From contig NZ_MULI01000003.1 in NCBI RefSeq assembly GCF_002939385.1, forward strand, positions 1 through 64,000: 64,000 bases of DNA, written 5' to 3'. Positions within the stretch are counted from its first letter, which is position 1. The number at the start of each line of letters is the position of its first letter. This document shows, in pieces, positions 51,704 through 60,087 of the stretch. The stretch comes from Streptomyces sp. MH60 (GTDB lineage Bacteria; Actinomycetota; Actinomycetes; Streptomycetales; Streptomycetaceae). The translations under genes were made by a program, and so were the position numbers. The notes under the pieces were generated by a model. The model did not search any database, was not told the DNA's origin, and saw only the letters and a program-made list of their open reading frames with translations.

Positions 51704-52363
51704 ATGGCCGCAGACCCCCAGGAATTCGCACCCCAGCCCGTGTCCTTCCTCGCCGCCCAGGCAGCGCTGGCGGCGATCGAGGAAGCGGTCCACAGCGCCC
51801 AGGCACCGCGGTACGGAAGGCAGCCCGGTGACGAGGTCAGCTCCGACCAGGCGCTCGCCGCACTGCTGCTCCTGCGCCGGATGCGCGACCAGCTCGCCGG
51901 GTGGGAGACGGGCCTGATCGAAACCGCGCGTGAGGCGGGCGCGAGCTGGGCCGACCTCGCCCGTCCCCTCGGCGTCGCCAGCCGGCAGGCCGCCGAACGC
52001 CGCTACCTGCGCCTGCGTCCCGGCGCCCCCGGCAGTACCGGCGAACAGCGTGTCCAGGCCACCCGCGACCGCCGCGCCGCCGACCGCGCCGTCACCACCT
52101 GGGCCCGGGGCAACGCCGCGGACCTGCGTCAGCTCGCCGGCCAGATCACCGCACTCGCGGGCCTCCCGGCCGGGGCCCGTGCCCCGCTGGTCCGGGCACT
52201 GGGCCACGACGACGCCGCCGGGCTGATCGAGCCGCTGTCCGGTGCCCGTGAGCACCTCTGCGCGCACCATCCGGAACTGGCCGACCGCATCGACACCCTC
52301 ACCCGCCGCACCGACCAGCTCCGTCGCGCGGGGAGCGACGAGGACCAGGCGCCCGGGGAATGA
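51704..52363 (+). CDS. rheA: RheA-like repressor of hsp18
   Basis: A 219-residue helical protein with a helix-turn-helix-like segment [37 protein letters not shown] near 70-107. The position, divergent from hsp18, and the exact RheA operator in the gap identify it as the hsp18 regulator homologue. In S. albus, RheA is itself the temperature sensor: it releases DNA when warm. I did not align it residue by residue. ATG 51704 follows GGGAGGTG; a GTG six bases upstream is possible. The 214 bases after its stop hold nothing I recognise. Confidence 0.82.
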   Translation: MAADPQEFAPQPVSFLAAQAALAAIEEAVHSAQAPRYGRQPGDEVSSDQALAALLLLRRMRDQLAGWETGLIETAREAGASWADLARPLGVASRQAAERRYLRLRPGAPGSTGEQRVQATRDRRAADRAVTTWARGNAADLRQLAGQITALAGLPAGARAPLVRALGHDDAAGLIEPLSGAREHLCAHHPELADRIDTLTRRTDQLRRAGSDEDQAPGE

Positions 52364-52577
52364 GGTCCACTGCCCTCCGGCCGTCTACCGGACGTTCGTC
52401 GGTGTGGAGCACGCCGGGGACCGGCTGCCACAGCGAGGCCGCGTCCGCGAGCGGGCGGCGGGCAGGACGGAGCTGACGGCGCGGGTCGTGGCGGAGCGGC
52501 TGGACGCCTGTGTCACCGTCCGGACCGTTCGAGGGCCAGGACCGACGGAGGTCTGCCAGGTGTCGAAATCCGCCCGG

Positions 52578-53483
52578 TCAGCGGCGCGGTGCGCCTCCTG
52601 CCGCGTCGGCGGGCATCCGGGCGGGGTAGGGCTCGGCGAAGTCCGCCGAGCGGCTGACGCCTTCCCACGCGGTGGCTTCCGCCAGCTGGCGACGGGAGTA
52701 CTCCGTTGCCATCTCGACGGCGTTGACGCCGAGCAGGAGGTGCGAGGGCGGGTTGTCGCGTCGGACCGCCTCGACGATGATGCCGGCGGCGCGCCGCGGG
52801 TCGCCGGCGGCCCCGGCGTCGCTCTGTCGCATGCGCCGGTTCATGAGGCCGACGGTGTCCTCGTACTCCGCGGGCACCGGCCGCACCGTCATGGACGATC
52901 CGGCCCAGTCGGTGGCGAATCCGCTCGGCTCCACCACCATGACACGTACGCCGAACGGTGCCGCCTCCACGGCGAGTACGCGGCTGAACCCGTCCACCGC
53001 GAACTTGGCCGCCTGGTAGGAGGCGACGCCGGGTGATCCGCCCACGCGTCCACCGACCGAGGAGACCTGGACGATCGTGCCGCCGCCCTGGGCACGCAGG
53101 ACCGGCAGGGCGGCCCGGGTGACGTGGTAGACGCCCCAGAAGTTGGTCTCGAACTGTGCGCGGAAGTCGGCGTCGTCCGTCGTCTCGATCGGTGACACGT
53201 TCGCGTACCCGGCGTTGTTGACCAGGACGTCGACGCGCCCGAAGCGGCGGATCGCCGCGTCGACGGCCCCTCGGGCGCCGGCGGCGTCCGTGACGTCGAG
53301 TGCGACCGGGTGGACGCGGTCGTCGCCGTACCGCTGTACGAGGTCGTCGAGCTGTTCCGGCCGGCGGGCGGTGGCGACGACCAGGTCGCCCGCGTCGAGA
53401 GCGGCGGTGACCAGGGCGCGGCCGAGGCCGCGTGAGGAGCCGGTGACGAACCAGACCCGCTGACTGTGCTTGCGTTCTTCCAT
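52578..53483 (-). CDS. SDR oxidoreductase
   Basis: A 301-residue short-chain dehydrogenase. The NADP motif is FVTGSSRGLGRALVTAALDAG near 12-32, the NNAG motif LVNNAGYANVS near 86, the catalytic Ser in VQVSSVGGRVG and Tyr-x3-Lys in SYQAAKFAV near 154. Substrate unknown. ATG 53483 overlaps the palindromic region shared with the divergent TetR gene, so that TetR probably represses it. Confidence 0.9.
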   Translation of the reverse strand: MEERKHSQRVWFVTGSSRGLGRALVTAALDAGDLVVATARRPEQLDDLVQRYGDDRVHPVALDVTDAAGARGAVDAAIRRFGRVDVLVNNAGYANVSPIETTDDADFRAQFETNFWGVYHVTRAALPVLRAQGGGTIVQVSSVGGRVGGSPGVASYQAAKFAVDGFSRVLAVEAAPFGVRVMVVEPSGFATDWAGSSMTVRPVPAEYEDTVGLMNRRMRQSDAGAAGDPRRAAGIIVEAVRRDNPPSHLLLGVNAVEMATEYSRRQLAEATAWEGVSRSADFAEPYPARMPADAAGGAPRR

Positions 53484-53499
53484 ACCGATAGTGAAACAC

Positions 53500-53520
53500 C
53501 GTTGCGTTATTAATGCAACG
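53500..53520. promoter_or_regulatory. Operator-like inverted repeat between SDR and TetR genes
   Basis: CGTTGC and GCAACG form perfect six-base arms around the A+T-rich centre GTTATTAAT; extended symmetry GTTGCGTTA/ATGCAACGC overlaps. It lies 17-37 bases upstream of the SDR start and 22-42 bases upstream of the TetR start. Consistent with mutual repression. Confidence 0.6.
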
Positions 53521-53541
53521 CGGTTGCCCTATGCTGAGGTG

Positions 53542-54195
53542 ATGACCGGGTCCGGATTCCAGCGCGCCCGCAGCGCGCAGGCCAAGCAGCAGCGTGAACA
53601 GGCGATCCTCGAAGCGGCCCGCGCGCTCGGCGCCGAGCGGGGCATTCGCGAGATCACGCTGACCGACATCGCCGCCGCCGTGGGCATGCACAAGTCAGCG
53701 CTGCTGCGCTACTTCGAGACGCGCGAGCAGATCTTCCTCAAGATCACTGCCGAGGGGTGGAGGGAGTGGTCCGCTCAGCTGTGTGACCGGCTGCGCGCAC
53801 TGCCGGACGCCGCACCGGAGGCCGTCGGCCAGGTCTTCGCGGCCACCCTGGCGGCTCGGCCCCTGTTCTGCGACCTGCTGGCCCAGGCGCCCCTCAACCT
53901 GGAACGGAACGTGTCCATCGAGTCGGTGCGCGCCTTCAAGATCGTGACCCTCGACGAGGTCGACCGCATCGTCGCCGAGCTGCGCCGACTGCTCGGCATC
54001 GAGGAGAGCCAGGCGGTGGACGTCATCGCGACGGCCACCAGCCTGGCGGGCGCCCTGTGGCAGATGGCGACGCCCGGTCCGCACATCCAGACCCTCTACC
54101 GCAGCGACCCCCGGCTCGCGCACGCGGTCGTCGAGGTCGAGCCACGCCTGGACCGCGTCCTCGGCGCCCTGCTCCGGGGACTGGCCGACCGATGA
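53542..54195 (+). CDS. TetR-family regulator
   Basis: A 217-residue TetR protein. The DNA-binding part EITLTDIAAAVGMHKSALLRYFETREQIFLKI is near residues 38-69, and a helical ligand domain follows. ATG 53542 comes after GAGGTG. It is divergent from the SDR gene with an inverted repeat in the gap. The 182 bases after its stop, up to the convergent ZIP gene, contain no recognisable gene. Confidence 0.89.
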   Translation: MTGSGFQRARSAQAKQQREQAILEAARALGAERGIREITLTDIAAAVGMHKSALLRYFETREQIFLKITAEGWREWSAQLCDRLRALPDAAPEAVGQVFAATLAARPLFCDLLAQAPLNLERNVSIESVRAFKIVTLDEVDRIVAELRRLLGIEESQAVDVIATATSLAGALWQMATPGPHIQTLYRSDPRLAHAVVEVEPRLDRVLGALLRGLADR

Positions 54196-54377
54196 CGGGA
54201 AGGCGGTCGACCCAGGCGGCGACGCGGTGCCCAAGTCGCAGGGGCAGGTGAAGACCGGCAGGGCGGAGTGCGCACCGCTCGCGTACGCCATGGCCGGACC
54301 GGCACCCGTCGGCACGGTCAACTCCGCGACCAGGAACCCGCGTCGGACACCGCCTCCGAGCCTCCCGAGGACGTGCT

Positions 54378-55139
54378 TCAGGCGTGGGAGAGCGCGAAGG
54401 AGACGAGGAAGCCGCTGACCGTGACAAGCCCGATGGCCAGGTGGGCGTCTTCGAAGGCCTCCGGGATCATGGTGTCCGCGATCATCGCGAGGATCGCCCC
54501 GGCCGCCACCGCGGTCACGGCGGCGATGACGGCGGGGGAGAAGGCGCCGACGACGGTGTAGCCGAGGACCGCGGACACGGTACTGGCGGCGGCGATCGCG
54601 CCCCACACACCGAAGACGTACGCCGTGCCGCGGCCCGCGCGCTTCATACCCGCGGAACTCGACAGACCCTCCGGGACGTTGCTGATGAACACGGCCGCCA
54701 CCGTGACCATGCTGACCGCGCCGCCGTCGAGCAGGCTCACCCCGATCACGGCCGATTCCGGCACCCCGTCCAGAAGCGCCCCGAACGCGAGAGCCAGGCC
54801 CGAACCGCCCTGCTGCGCCTCGGAGGGCTGCGCGTGCGCGGCGTGGTGGCCGGACCTCTTCCGGTGCCGGGCACCGCGGCGGGCCAGCCAGACGTTGCCG
54901 AGGGTGTAGGCGGTCGCGCCGATGATCGTGCCGATCGCCGCGGGTGCCAGTCCGGCCTGTTCGTAGGCCTCACCGACGAGTTCGTAGGAGACCGCGGAGA
55001 GGAGCACACCGGCGCCGAAGGCCATCACGGTGGCGATCACCTTCTGCGGCACCCGCACCCCGAACCCGATCACCGCGCCCAGCAGCAGCGCCGCTCCCGC
55101 CAGCAATCCCCACAGTCCCGCCTGCACCGCATCGTTCAT
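54378..55139 (-). CDS. ZIP-family metal transporter
   Basis: A 253-residue membrane protein with about eight helices. The metal-binding helices are seen as GALLDGVPESAVIGVSLLDG and VFISNVPEGLSSSAGMKRAG, the HxxPE-like motifs of ZIP proteins with Asn replacing the second-motif His. A His-rich cytoplasmic loop (HRKRSGHHAAHAQPSE) lies between helices 3 and 4. It probably imports zinc, iron or manganese. It is divergent from the ATP-grasp operon across 122 bases; no functional link is evident. Confidence 0.9.
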   Translation of the reverse strand: MNDAVQAGLWGLLAGAALLLGAVIGFGVRVPQKVIATVMAFGAGVLLSAVSYELVGEAYEQAGLAPAAIGTIIGATAYTLGNVWLARRGARHRKRSGHHAAHAQPSEAQQGGSGLALAFGALLDGVPESAVIGVSLLDGGAVSMVTVAAVFISNVPEGLSSSAGMKRAGRGTAYVFGVWGAIAAASTVSAVLGYTVVGAFSPAVIAAVTAVAAGAILAMIADTMIPEAFEDAHLAIGLVTVSGFLVSFALSHA

Positions 55140-55261
55140 ACCTGGGCCGGTACCCCCGCGGGACCACGTCGACTCCGACGACCCGCGAACGTACCGGGTG
55201 GCGAGGGCCGGAGGTTGTCCGGCGCGTGGCGGGGTACCCAGCCGATCTTGAGAGGAGAGAC

Positions 55262-56566
55262 GTGTCTGAAGAGAATGTGAAGAATGTCTTCGTCGTCGGT
55301 CTCGACGAGGCGAACCTGCCGACGCTCCAGGCCGTACCGGGCGCCCGATCGCTGCGCTTCCACGGCCTGTTGACGGTGGAGGAACTCCAGGACGGAGAGG
55401 TGTCGGTGCCCGACATCCTGGAGAAGGCCCAGCGGGAGCTGGACGCCTTCGAGGGCAGCATCGACGCCATCGTGGGCTACTGGGACTTCCCGGTCAGCAC
55501 CCTGGTGCCGATCCTCGGCGAGCGTTACGGCACCCGCACCACCAGCCTGGAGTCGGTGGTCAAGTGCGAGCACAAGTACTGGAGCCGGCTCGAACAGCGG
55601 GAGGTCACCGACTGCCATCCGCGTTTCGACCGCGTGGACCTGCGGGCCGACCCGCCACGCCCGCCGGACGGCGTGCGCTTCCCGATGTGGCTCAAGCCCG
55701 CACTGTCCTATTCCTCCGAACTCGCCTTCGGCGTCGGCGACGAGGAGGAGTTCCGCAAGGCCGTCACCGAGATCCGGGACGGCATCTCCCGCGTCGGCCG
55801 CCCCTTCGAGCGCATCCTCGACCGCGTCGATCTGCCGCCCGAGATGGACGGCGTCGGCGGCCGGGTGTGCCTCGCCGAGGAGGAGTGCTCCGGCATCCAG
55901 GTCGCCGTGGAGGGCTATGTGCACCAGGGCGAGGTGACCGTCTACGGCACCCTGGACTCCATCGACTATCCGGACTCGGCGTGCTTCCTGCGCCACCAGT
56001 ACCCCTCCACCCTCCCCCCGCAGGTGATCGGACGGCTGCACGACGTCACCGAGCGCGTGATGCGCCGCATCGGCTTCGAGTCGGCGACCTTCAGCGTGGA
56101 GTACTTCTACGACCCGAGCAGCCAGCGGATCAACCTGCTCGAGATCAACCCCCGCCACTCCCAGTCGCACGCCGAGCTGTTCCAGTACGTCGACGGGGTG
56201 CCCAACCACCACCCCATGCTGGCGCTCGCCCTCGGCTCCGACCCGACCATGCCGCACCGGCAGGGTCCCTACGCGATGGCCGCGAAGTGGTACTACCGCT
56301 GGTTCACGGACGGCGAGGTGCGCAACGTGCCCTCGCCCGAGACGATCGCGCGGATCGAGCGGGAGACACCGGGGGTGCGGATCCACGTCCTGCCCGAGGC
56401 GGGCCGACGCCTGTCCGACCTCTCGCAGCAGGACAGTTACAGCTACGAGGTCGCGCACATCTTCACCGGCGGGAACGACGAGGACGAGATGCGCGAGAAG
56501 TACGACCACTGCGTGGCGGCCCTCGGGCTCACCATCGACGAGCCCGACGCGGGAGCGCGACGATAA
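55262..56566 (+). CDS. ATP-grasp ligase
   Basis: A 434-residue ATP-grasp enzyme. The fold is seen as a pre-ATP domain (VFVVGLDEANLPTLQAV), a lysine-rich middle with WLKPALSYSSELAFGV near 150, and the ATP/Mg2+ site LLEINPRHSQSHAELF near 295. Such enzymes join a carboxylate to an amine, as in dipeptide or carboxylate-amine ligases. GTG 55262 follows TTGAGAGGAGAG. The CocE-type hydrolase gene starts 16 bases after its stop, so they form an operon; this pairing suggests a peptide-bond or amide synthesis with a matching hydrolase. Confidence 0.88.
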   Translation: MSEENVKNVFVVGLDEANLPTLQAVPGARSLRFHGLLTVEELQDGEVSVPDILEKAQRELDAFEGSIDAIVGYWDFPVSTLVPILGERYGTRTTSLESVVKCEHKYWSRLEQREVTDCHPRFDRVDLRADPPRPPDGVRFPMWLKPALSYSSELAFGVGDEEEFRKAVTEIRDGISRVGRPFERILDRVDLPPEMDGVGGRVCLAEEECSGIQVAVEGYVHQGEVTVYGTLDSIDYPDSACFLRHQYPSTLPPQVIGRLHDVTERVMRRIGFESATFSVEYFYDPSSQRINLLEINPRHSQSHAELFQYVDGVPNHHPMLALALGSDPTMPHRQGPYAMAAKWYYRWFTDGEVRNVPSPETIARIERETPGVRIHVLPEAGRRLSDLSQQDSYSYEVAHIFTGGNDEDEMREKYDHCVAALGLTIDEPDAGARR

Positions 56567-56582
56567 GGAGTACGCAAAACCC

Positions 56583-58631
56583 ATGCGTTACGTGACCCAA
56601 CTGCCCCACGAGACGAAGGAAGAAGAGCACGTCGTCATCCCGATGTCCGACGGCGTCCGCCTGTCGGCGCGGGTGTGGCGGCCCCTGTCGTCCGACCACG
56701 AACCCGTGCCCGCGGTCCTGGAGTACATCCCCTACCGCAAACGGGACCTCACCGCCGTCCGCGACTCGGTCCACCACCCCTACATCGCGGGGCACGGCTA
56801 CGCCTGCGTCCGCGTCGACCTGCGCGGAACCGGTGAGTCCGAGGGGGTCCTCCGGGACGAGTACCTGGAGCAGGAGCAGCGCGACGCCGAGGAGGTGCTG
56901 GCCTGGCTCGCCGACCAGCCCTGGTGCGACGGCAGCACCGGGATGATGGGCATCTCCTGGGGCGCTTTCGCCGCCCTCCAGGTGGCGGCCAGGCAGCCGC
57001 CGAGCCTCAAGGCCATCGTCATCGCCTCGTTCACGGACGACCGGCACGCCGACGACATGCACTACATGGGCGGCGCGATGCTGTCCGACAACCTGGCCGA
57101 GGCGGGCACGATGTTCGCCTACGCCACCTGCCCGCCCGACCCGGCCGTGGTCGGTGACCGCTGGCGCGAGATGTGGCACGAACGCCTGGAGCACACCCGG
57201 CCCTGGGTGCTGGAGTGGCTCCGGCACCAGCGCCGCGACGACTACTGGCGGCACGCCTCGGTCGCCGAGGACTACCAGGCCGTACGGTGCCCCGTCCTCG
57301 CCTCCAGCGGGTGGGCGGACGGTTACTCGAACGCCGTCACCCGGCTGCTCGCCCACCTCGACGTGCCCCGCAAGGGGCTGATCGGCCCCTGGTCGCACAA
57401 GTTCCCCCACCTCGGGGAGCCCGGCCCCGCCATCGGCTACCTCCAGGAGGTGGTGCGCTGGTGGGACCACTGGCTCAAGGGCGTCGACAACGGCGTCATG
57501 GACGGCCCCATGCTGCGCACCTGGATGCAGGACAGTGTGCCGCCGTCCACGTCGTACGAGGAACGGCCGGGGCGCTGGGTGGCGGAGCCGTCCTGGCCCT
57601 CTCCGAACGTCCACCCGGTCACCCACCCGCTCAGCCGGCACCGCATCGAGGACCCGGTGGAGCAGTCGTCCGACCCTGGTGAGGGGGCCGCGACGGGCGA
57701 CGTACTGACCGTGCGGTCGCCGTTGTCCGTCGGCCAGTTCGCCGGCAAGTGGGCCTCCTACAACGCGCCGCCCGACCTGCCCTACGACCAGCGTGAGGAG
57801 GACGGCGGTTCCCTCGTCTTCGAGACCGATCCGCTCACCGAACCGCTGGAGATCCTCGGCTCACCGACCGTGGAACTCGACCTGTCGGTCGCCGAACCGG
57901 TCGCCATGGTGGCCGCGCGCCTGTCCGACGTGCGCCCCGACGGAGCCGCGACCCGGGTGACCTACGGGCTGCTCAACCTCACCCGCTGCGAGAGCACCGA
58001 GCAACCCGAGCCGCTGGAACCCGGCCGCCGCTACCGGGCCACGGTCCACCTCAACGGAGTGGCGCAGTCCTTCCCGCCCGGCCACCGGATCCGGCTGTCC
58101 CTGTCCACGTCGTACTGGCCGCTCGCCTGGCCGCCGCCGAGGCCCGCCGAGCTGAGCGTCCACGAGCGTTCCAGCACCGTCACCCTCCCCGTCCGGCCCG
58201 CGCACCGCCCCGACGACACGCCTGCCGACCCGTTCGGCGTCCCGGAGGGGACTCCGCCGCTGACGACGACCACGCTGACGCCTCCGGAGGAACGCTGGGA
58301 GGTGAGGCGCGACCTGATCGGCTACGACGCCGAACTGGACATCGTCAAGGACCGGGGCCTGATCCGCTGCGACGACATCGGCGTGGACGTCGGTTGCCGG
58401 GCTCACGAGCGGTACGCGGCGACGGCGGACGACTTCACCTCGGCGCGTGGCGAGTCGACGTGGACCATGCGCTTCGGGCGGGACGACTGGGACGTCAGCG
58501 TCGTGACCCACACCCGGCTCAGGTGCGACGAGCGGAGTTTCTTCGTGGACGCCACCCTCGACGGCTACGAGGCGGGGCGCCGCGTGTTCTCCCGTACCTG
58601 GAACGAAACCGTGCCGCGGGACCTGCTCTGA
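56583..58631 (+). CDS. CocE/NonD-family hydrolase (X-Pro dipeptidyl-peptidase-like)
   Basis: A 682-residue alpha/beta hydrolase of the cocaine-esterase/X-Pro peptidase family. The nucleophile Ser is in GMMGISWGAFAALQVAA near 124, the acid Asp in SSGWADGYSNAV, and the His in GPWSHKFPH. The C-terminal jelly-roll (about 380-560) follows. No signal peptide. It lies 16 bases after the ATP-grasp gene and is clearly co-transcribed. Substrates in this family are peptides, amides or esters with a small acyl group. Confidence 0.92.
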   Translation: MRYVTQLPHETKEEEHVVIPMSDGVRLSARVWRPLSSDHEPVPAVLEYIPYRKRDLTAVRDSVHHPYIAGHGYACVRVDLRGTGESEGVLRDEYLEQEQRDAEEVLAWLADQPWCDGSTGMMGISWGAFAALQVAARQPPSLKAIVIASFTDDRHADDMHYMGGAMLSDNLAEAGTMFAYATCPPDPAVVGDRWREMWHERLEHTRPWVLEWLRHQRRDDYWRHASVAEDYQAVRCPVLASSGWADGYSNAVTRLLAHLDVPRKGLIGPWSHKFPHLGEPGPAIGYLQEVVRWWDHWLKGVDNGVMDGPMLRTWMQDSVPPSTSYEERPGRWVAEPSWPSPNVHPVTHPLSRHRIEDPVEQSSDPGEGAATGDVLTVRSPLSVGQFAGKWASYNAPPDLPYDQREEDGGSLVFETDPLTEPLEILGSPTVELDLSVAEPVAMVAARLSDVRPDGAATRVTYGLLNLTRCESTEQPEPLEPGRRYRATVHLNGVAQSFPPGHRIRLSLSTSYWPLAWPPPRPAELSVHERSSTVTLPVRPAHRPDDTPADPFGVPEGTPPLTTTTLTPPEERWEVRRDLIGYDAELDIVKDRGLIRCDDIGVDVGCRAHERYAATADDFTSARGESTWTMRFGRDDWDVSVVTHTRLRCDERSFFVDATLDGYEAGRRVFSRTWNETVPRDLL

Positions 58632-58685
58632 CCGCAGCGCACTGGACGGCGAAGAGATCCGGGACCGTGGGGTGAACGGGACCGA

Positions 58686-59351
58686 TTACGCGGGGCCGGG
58701 CGGGTCGACGACCACGCAGCAGCGGCCGGGGCGGGGTGCCAGCACCGCCCGTCCGGGCGGCTGTCCGCCCGCTTCGAGCAGTCCTCGTACCAGGTGCAGG
58801 TTCAGCCAGCACACCAGTTCCGTGTGCTCCCGGGCGAGCCGGTGGAAGGGGCAGTTGCGCAGGTCGACGCCCCCCTCGGCGGTCGTCGCGGGCTCGTAGC
58901 CGCAGCCGCGCAGCGCCGCCGTCAGGTCCGCGCCGCCGGCCGACCGGCCCGCCGCGTGCGCGGCGGCGGCCACCGCCTCCCGCACCGCCCCGGAGCCGTC
59001 GGCGGCGACGGCCTCGGCCAGCACCCCGGCCAGCAGGCCGTAGTCGCGGGGCGGCACGCTGACGGACAGCTCTTCGTCGGTACGCGCGTAGCGCTTGGCC
59101 GGGCGGCCCGCACCCGGGCCGCCGCGCCCCGCTGCGCGGGCGTAGCTGGTGTCGAGCAGGCCCGCGTCGGCCAGTTTGTCCAGGTGGTAGGCGGCCAGCG
59201 TGCGGCTGATCCCGGCCGCCTTCGCGGCGTCCTCCCGGCCGACGGGCTCGTCGCGGGTCCGCACGTACTCGTACAGCCGACGCCGCACCGGGTCGTCCAG
59301 GCTGCTCAGCTCGCTGATGGCGTCCCTGCCACGGTCCTCGTTCGTACCCAC
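58686..59351 (-). CDS. Winged-helix regulator with conserved cysteines (SufR-like layout)
   Basis: A 221-residue regulator. The winged helix is residues 15-85: LDDPVRRRLYEYVRTRDEPVGREDAAKAAGISRTLAAYHLDKLADAGLL, followed by a polybasic wing ARAAGRGGPGAGRPAKRYART. The C-domain has cysteines in GCGYEP, NCPFH, ELVCWLN and a terminal RCCVVV, an arrangement resembling metal- or iron-sulfur-sensing regulators of the SufR type. It is divergent from the pterin operon (folE start at 59448) across 96 A+T-rich bases, so it probably controls that operon. The ligand is inference. Confidence 0.82.
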   Translation of the reverse strand: MGTNEDRGRDAISELSSLDDPVRRRLYEYVRTRDEPVGREDAAKAAGISRTLAAYHLDKLADAGLLDTSYARAAGRGGPGAGRPAKRYARTDEELSVSVPPRDYGLLAGVLAEAVAADGSGAVREAVAAAAHAAGRSAGGADLTAALRGCGYEPATTAEGGVDLRNCPFHRLAREHTELVCWLNLHLVRGLLEAGGQPPGRAVLAPRPGRCCVVVDPPGPA

Positions 59352-59447
59352 GCCGTCAATGTAACACCAATGAGATTTGACAAATTACGAGCGACATGGC
59401 CAGCCTGTAAAAACAACATGCCTTGTTGATACAGGGAGGACGCGGGG

Positions 59448-60044
59448 ATGACTGCCACCGTCGCACTGCAGGTGATCGAGGACGTCCCCGGACCCGACCT
59501 GGAGGCCGCCGAGCGGGCCGCGCGGGAGTTCCTGCGAGCGCTCGGGGTCGTGGTGGACGGCGAGGGGGTGGGGGACACCCCGGGACGGATGGCCCGCGGC
59601 TATGCCGAGCTGCTCAGCCCGCGCCCCTTCCGGATGACCACGTTCCCCAACGACGAGGGGTACGACGAACTGGTCCTGGCCCGCGACATCCCCGTGCGCT
59701 CGGTCTGCCAGCACCACATGCTGCCCTTCGTGGGGGTGGCGCACGTCGGCTACCTGCCCGGCGCGCGGATCCTCGGACTGTCGAAGCTGGCCCGGGTGGT
59801 GGAGCACTTCGCCTGCCGCCCCCAGGTGCAGGAACGGCTCACCAAGCAGACTGCGGACTGGCTCGCCGAACAGCTCCGGCCCCGGGGAGTCGGGGTGGTC
59901 GTCGAAGCCGAACACACCTGCATGACCCTGCGCGGAGTGCAGGCCACCGGATCGAGGACGGTCACCTCCACCATGCTCGGAACCCTGCGCGACGACGCGG
60001 CGTCCCGGCAGGAGTTCCTCGCCCTCACCGGTGTCCAGCGGTAG
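59448..60044 (+). CDS. folE: GTP cyclohydrolase I
   Basis: A 198-residue GTP cyclohydrolase I, which converts GTP to dihydroneopterin triphosphate. Zinc ligands are in SVCQHHMLPF (Cys and His, near residues 86-94) and in EAEHTCMTLRG. The N-terminus is shorter than in E. coli but complete. A GGGAGGA site precedes ATG 59448. It heads a four-gene operon (folE, reductase, folP-like, RibD-type reductase) and is divergent from a cysteine-rich regulator. Streptomyces normally has a housekeeping folE elsewhere, so this is probably a paralogue. Confidence 0.93.
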   Translation: MTATVALQVIEDVPGPDLEAAERAAREFLRALGVVVDGEGVGDTPGRMARGYAELLSPRPFRMTTFPNDEGYDELVLARDIPVRSVCQHHMLPFVGVAHVGYLPGARILGLSKLARVVEHFACRPQVQERLTKQTADWLAEQLRPRGVGVVVEAEHTCMTLRGVQATGSRTVTSTMLGTLRDDAASRQEFLALTGVQR

Positions 60045-60087
60045 CAGGGCAACCCCACGTCACACCACAGCGACTCGGAGGGCCGTC

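Noticed and set aside
52364-52577. Possible gene fragment after the rheA-like gene
   Set aside because: The open translation shows no recognisable motif in any frame, so it is left as unassigned intergenic DNA.
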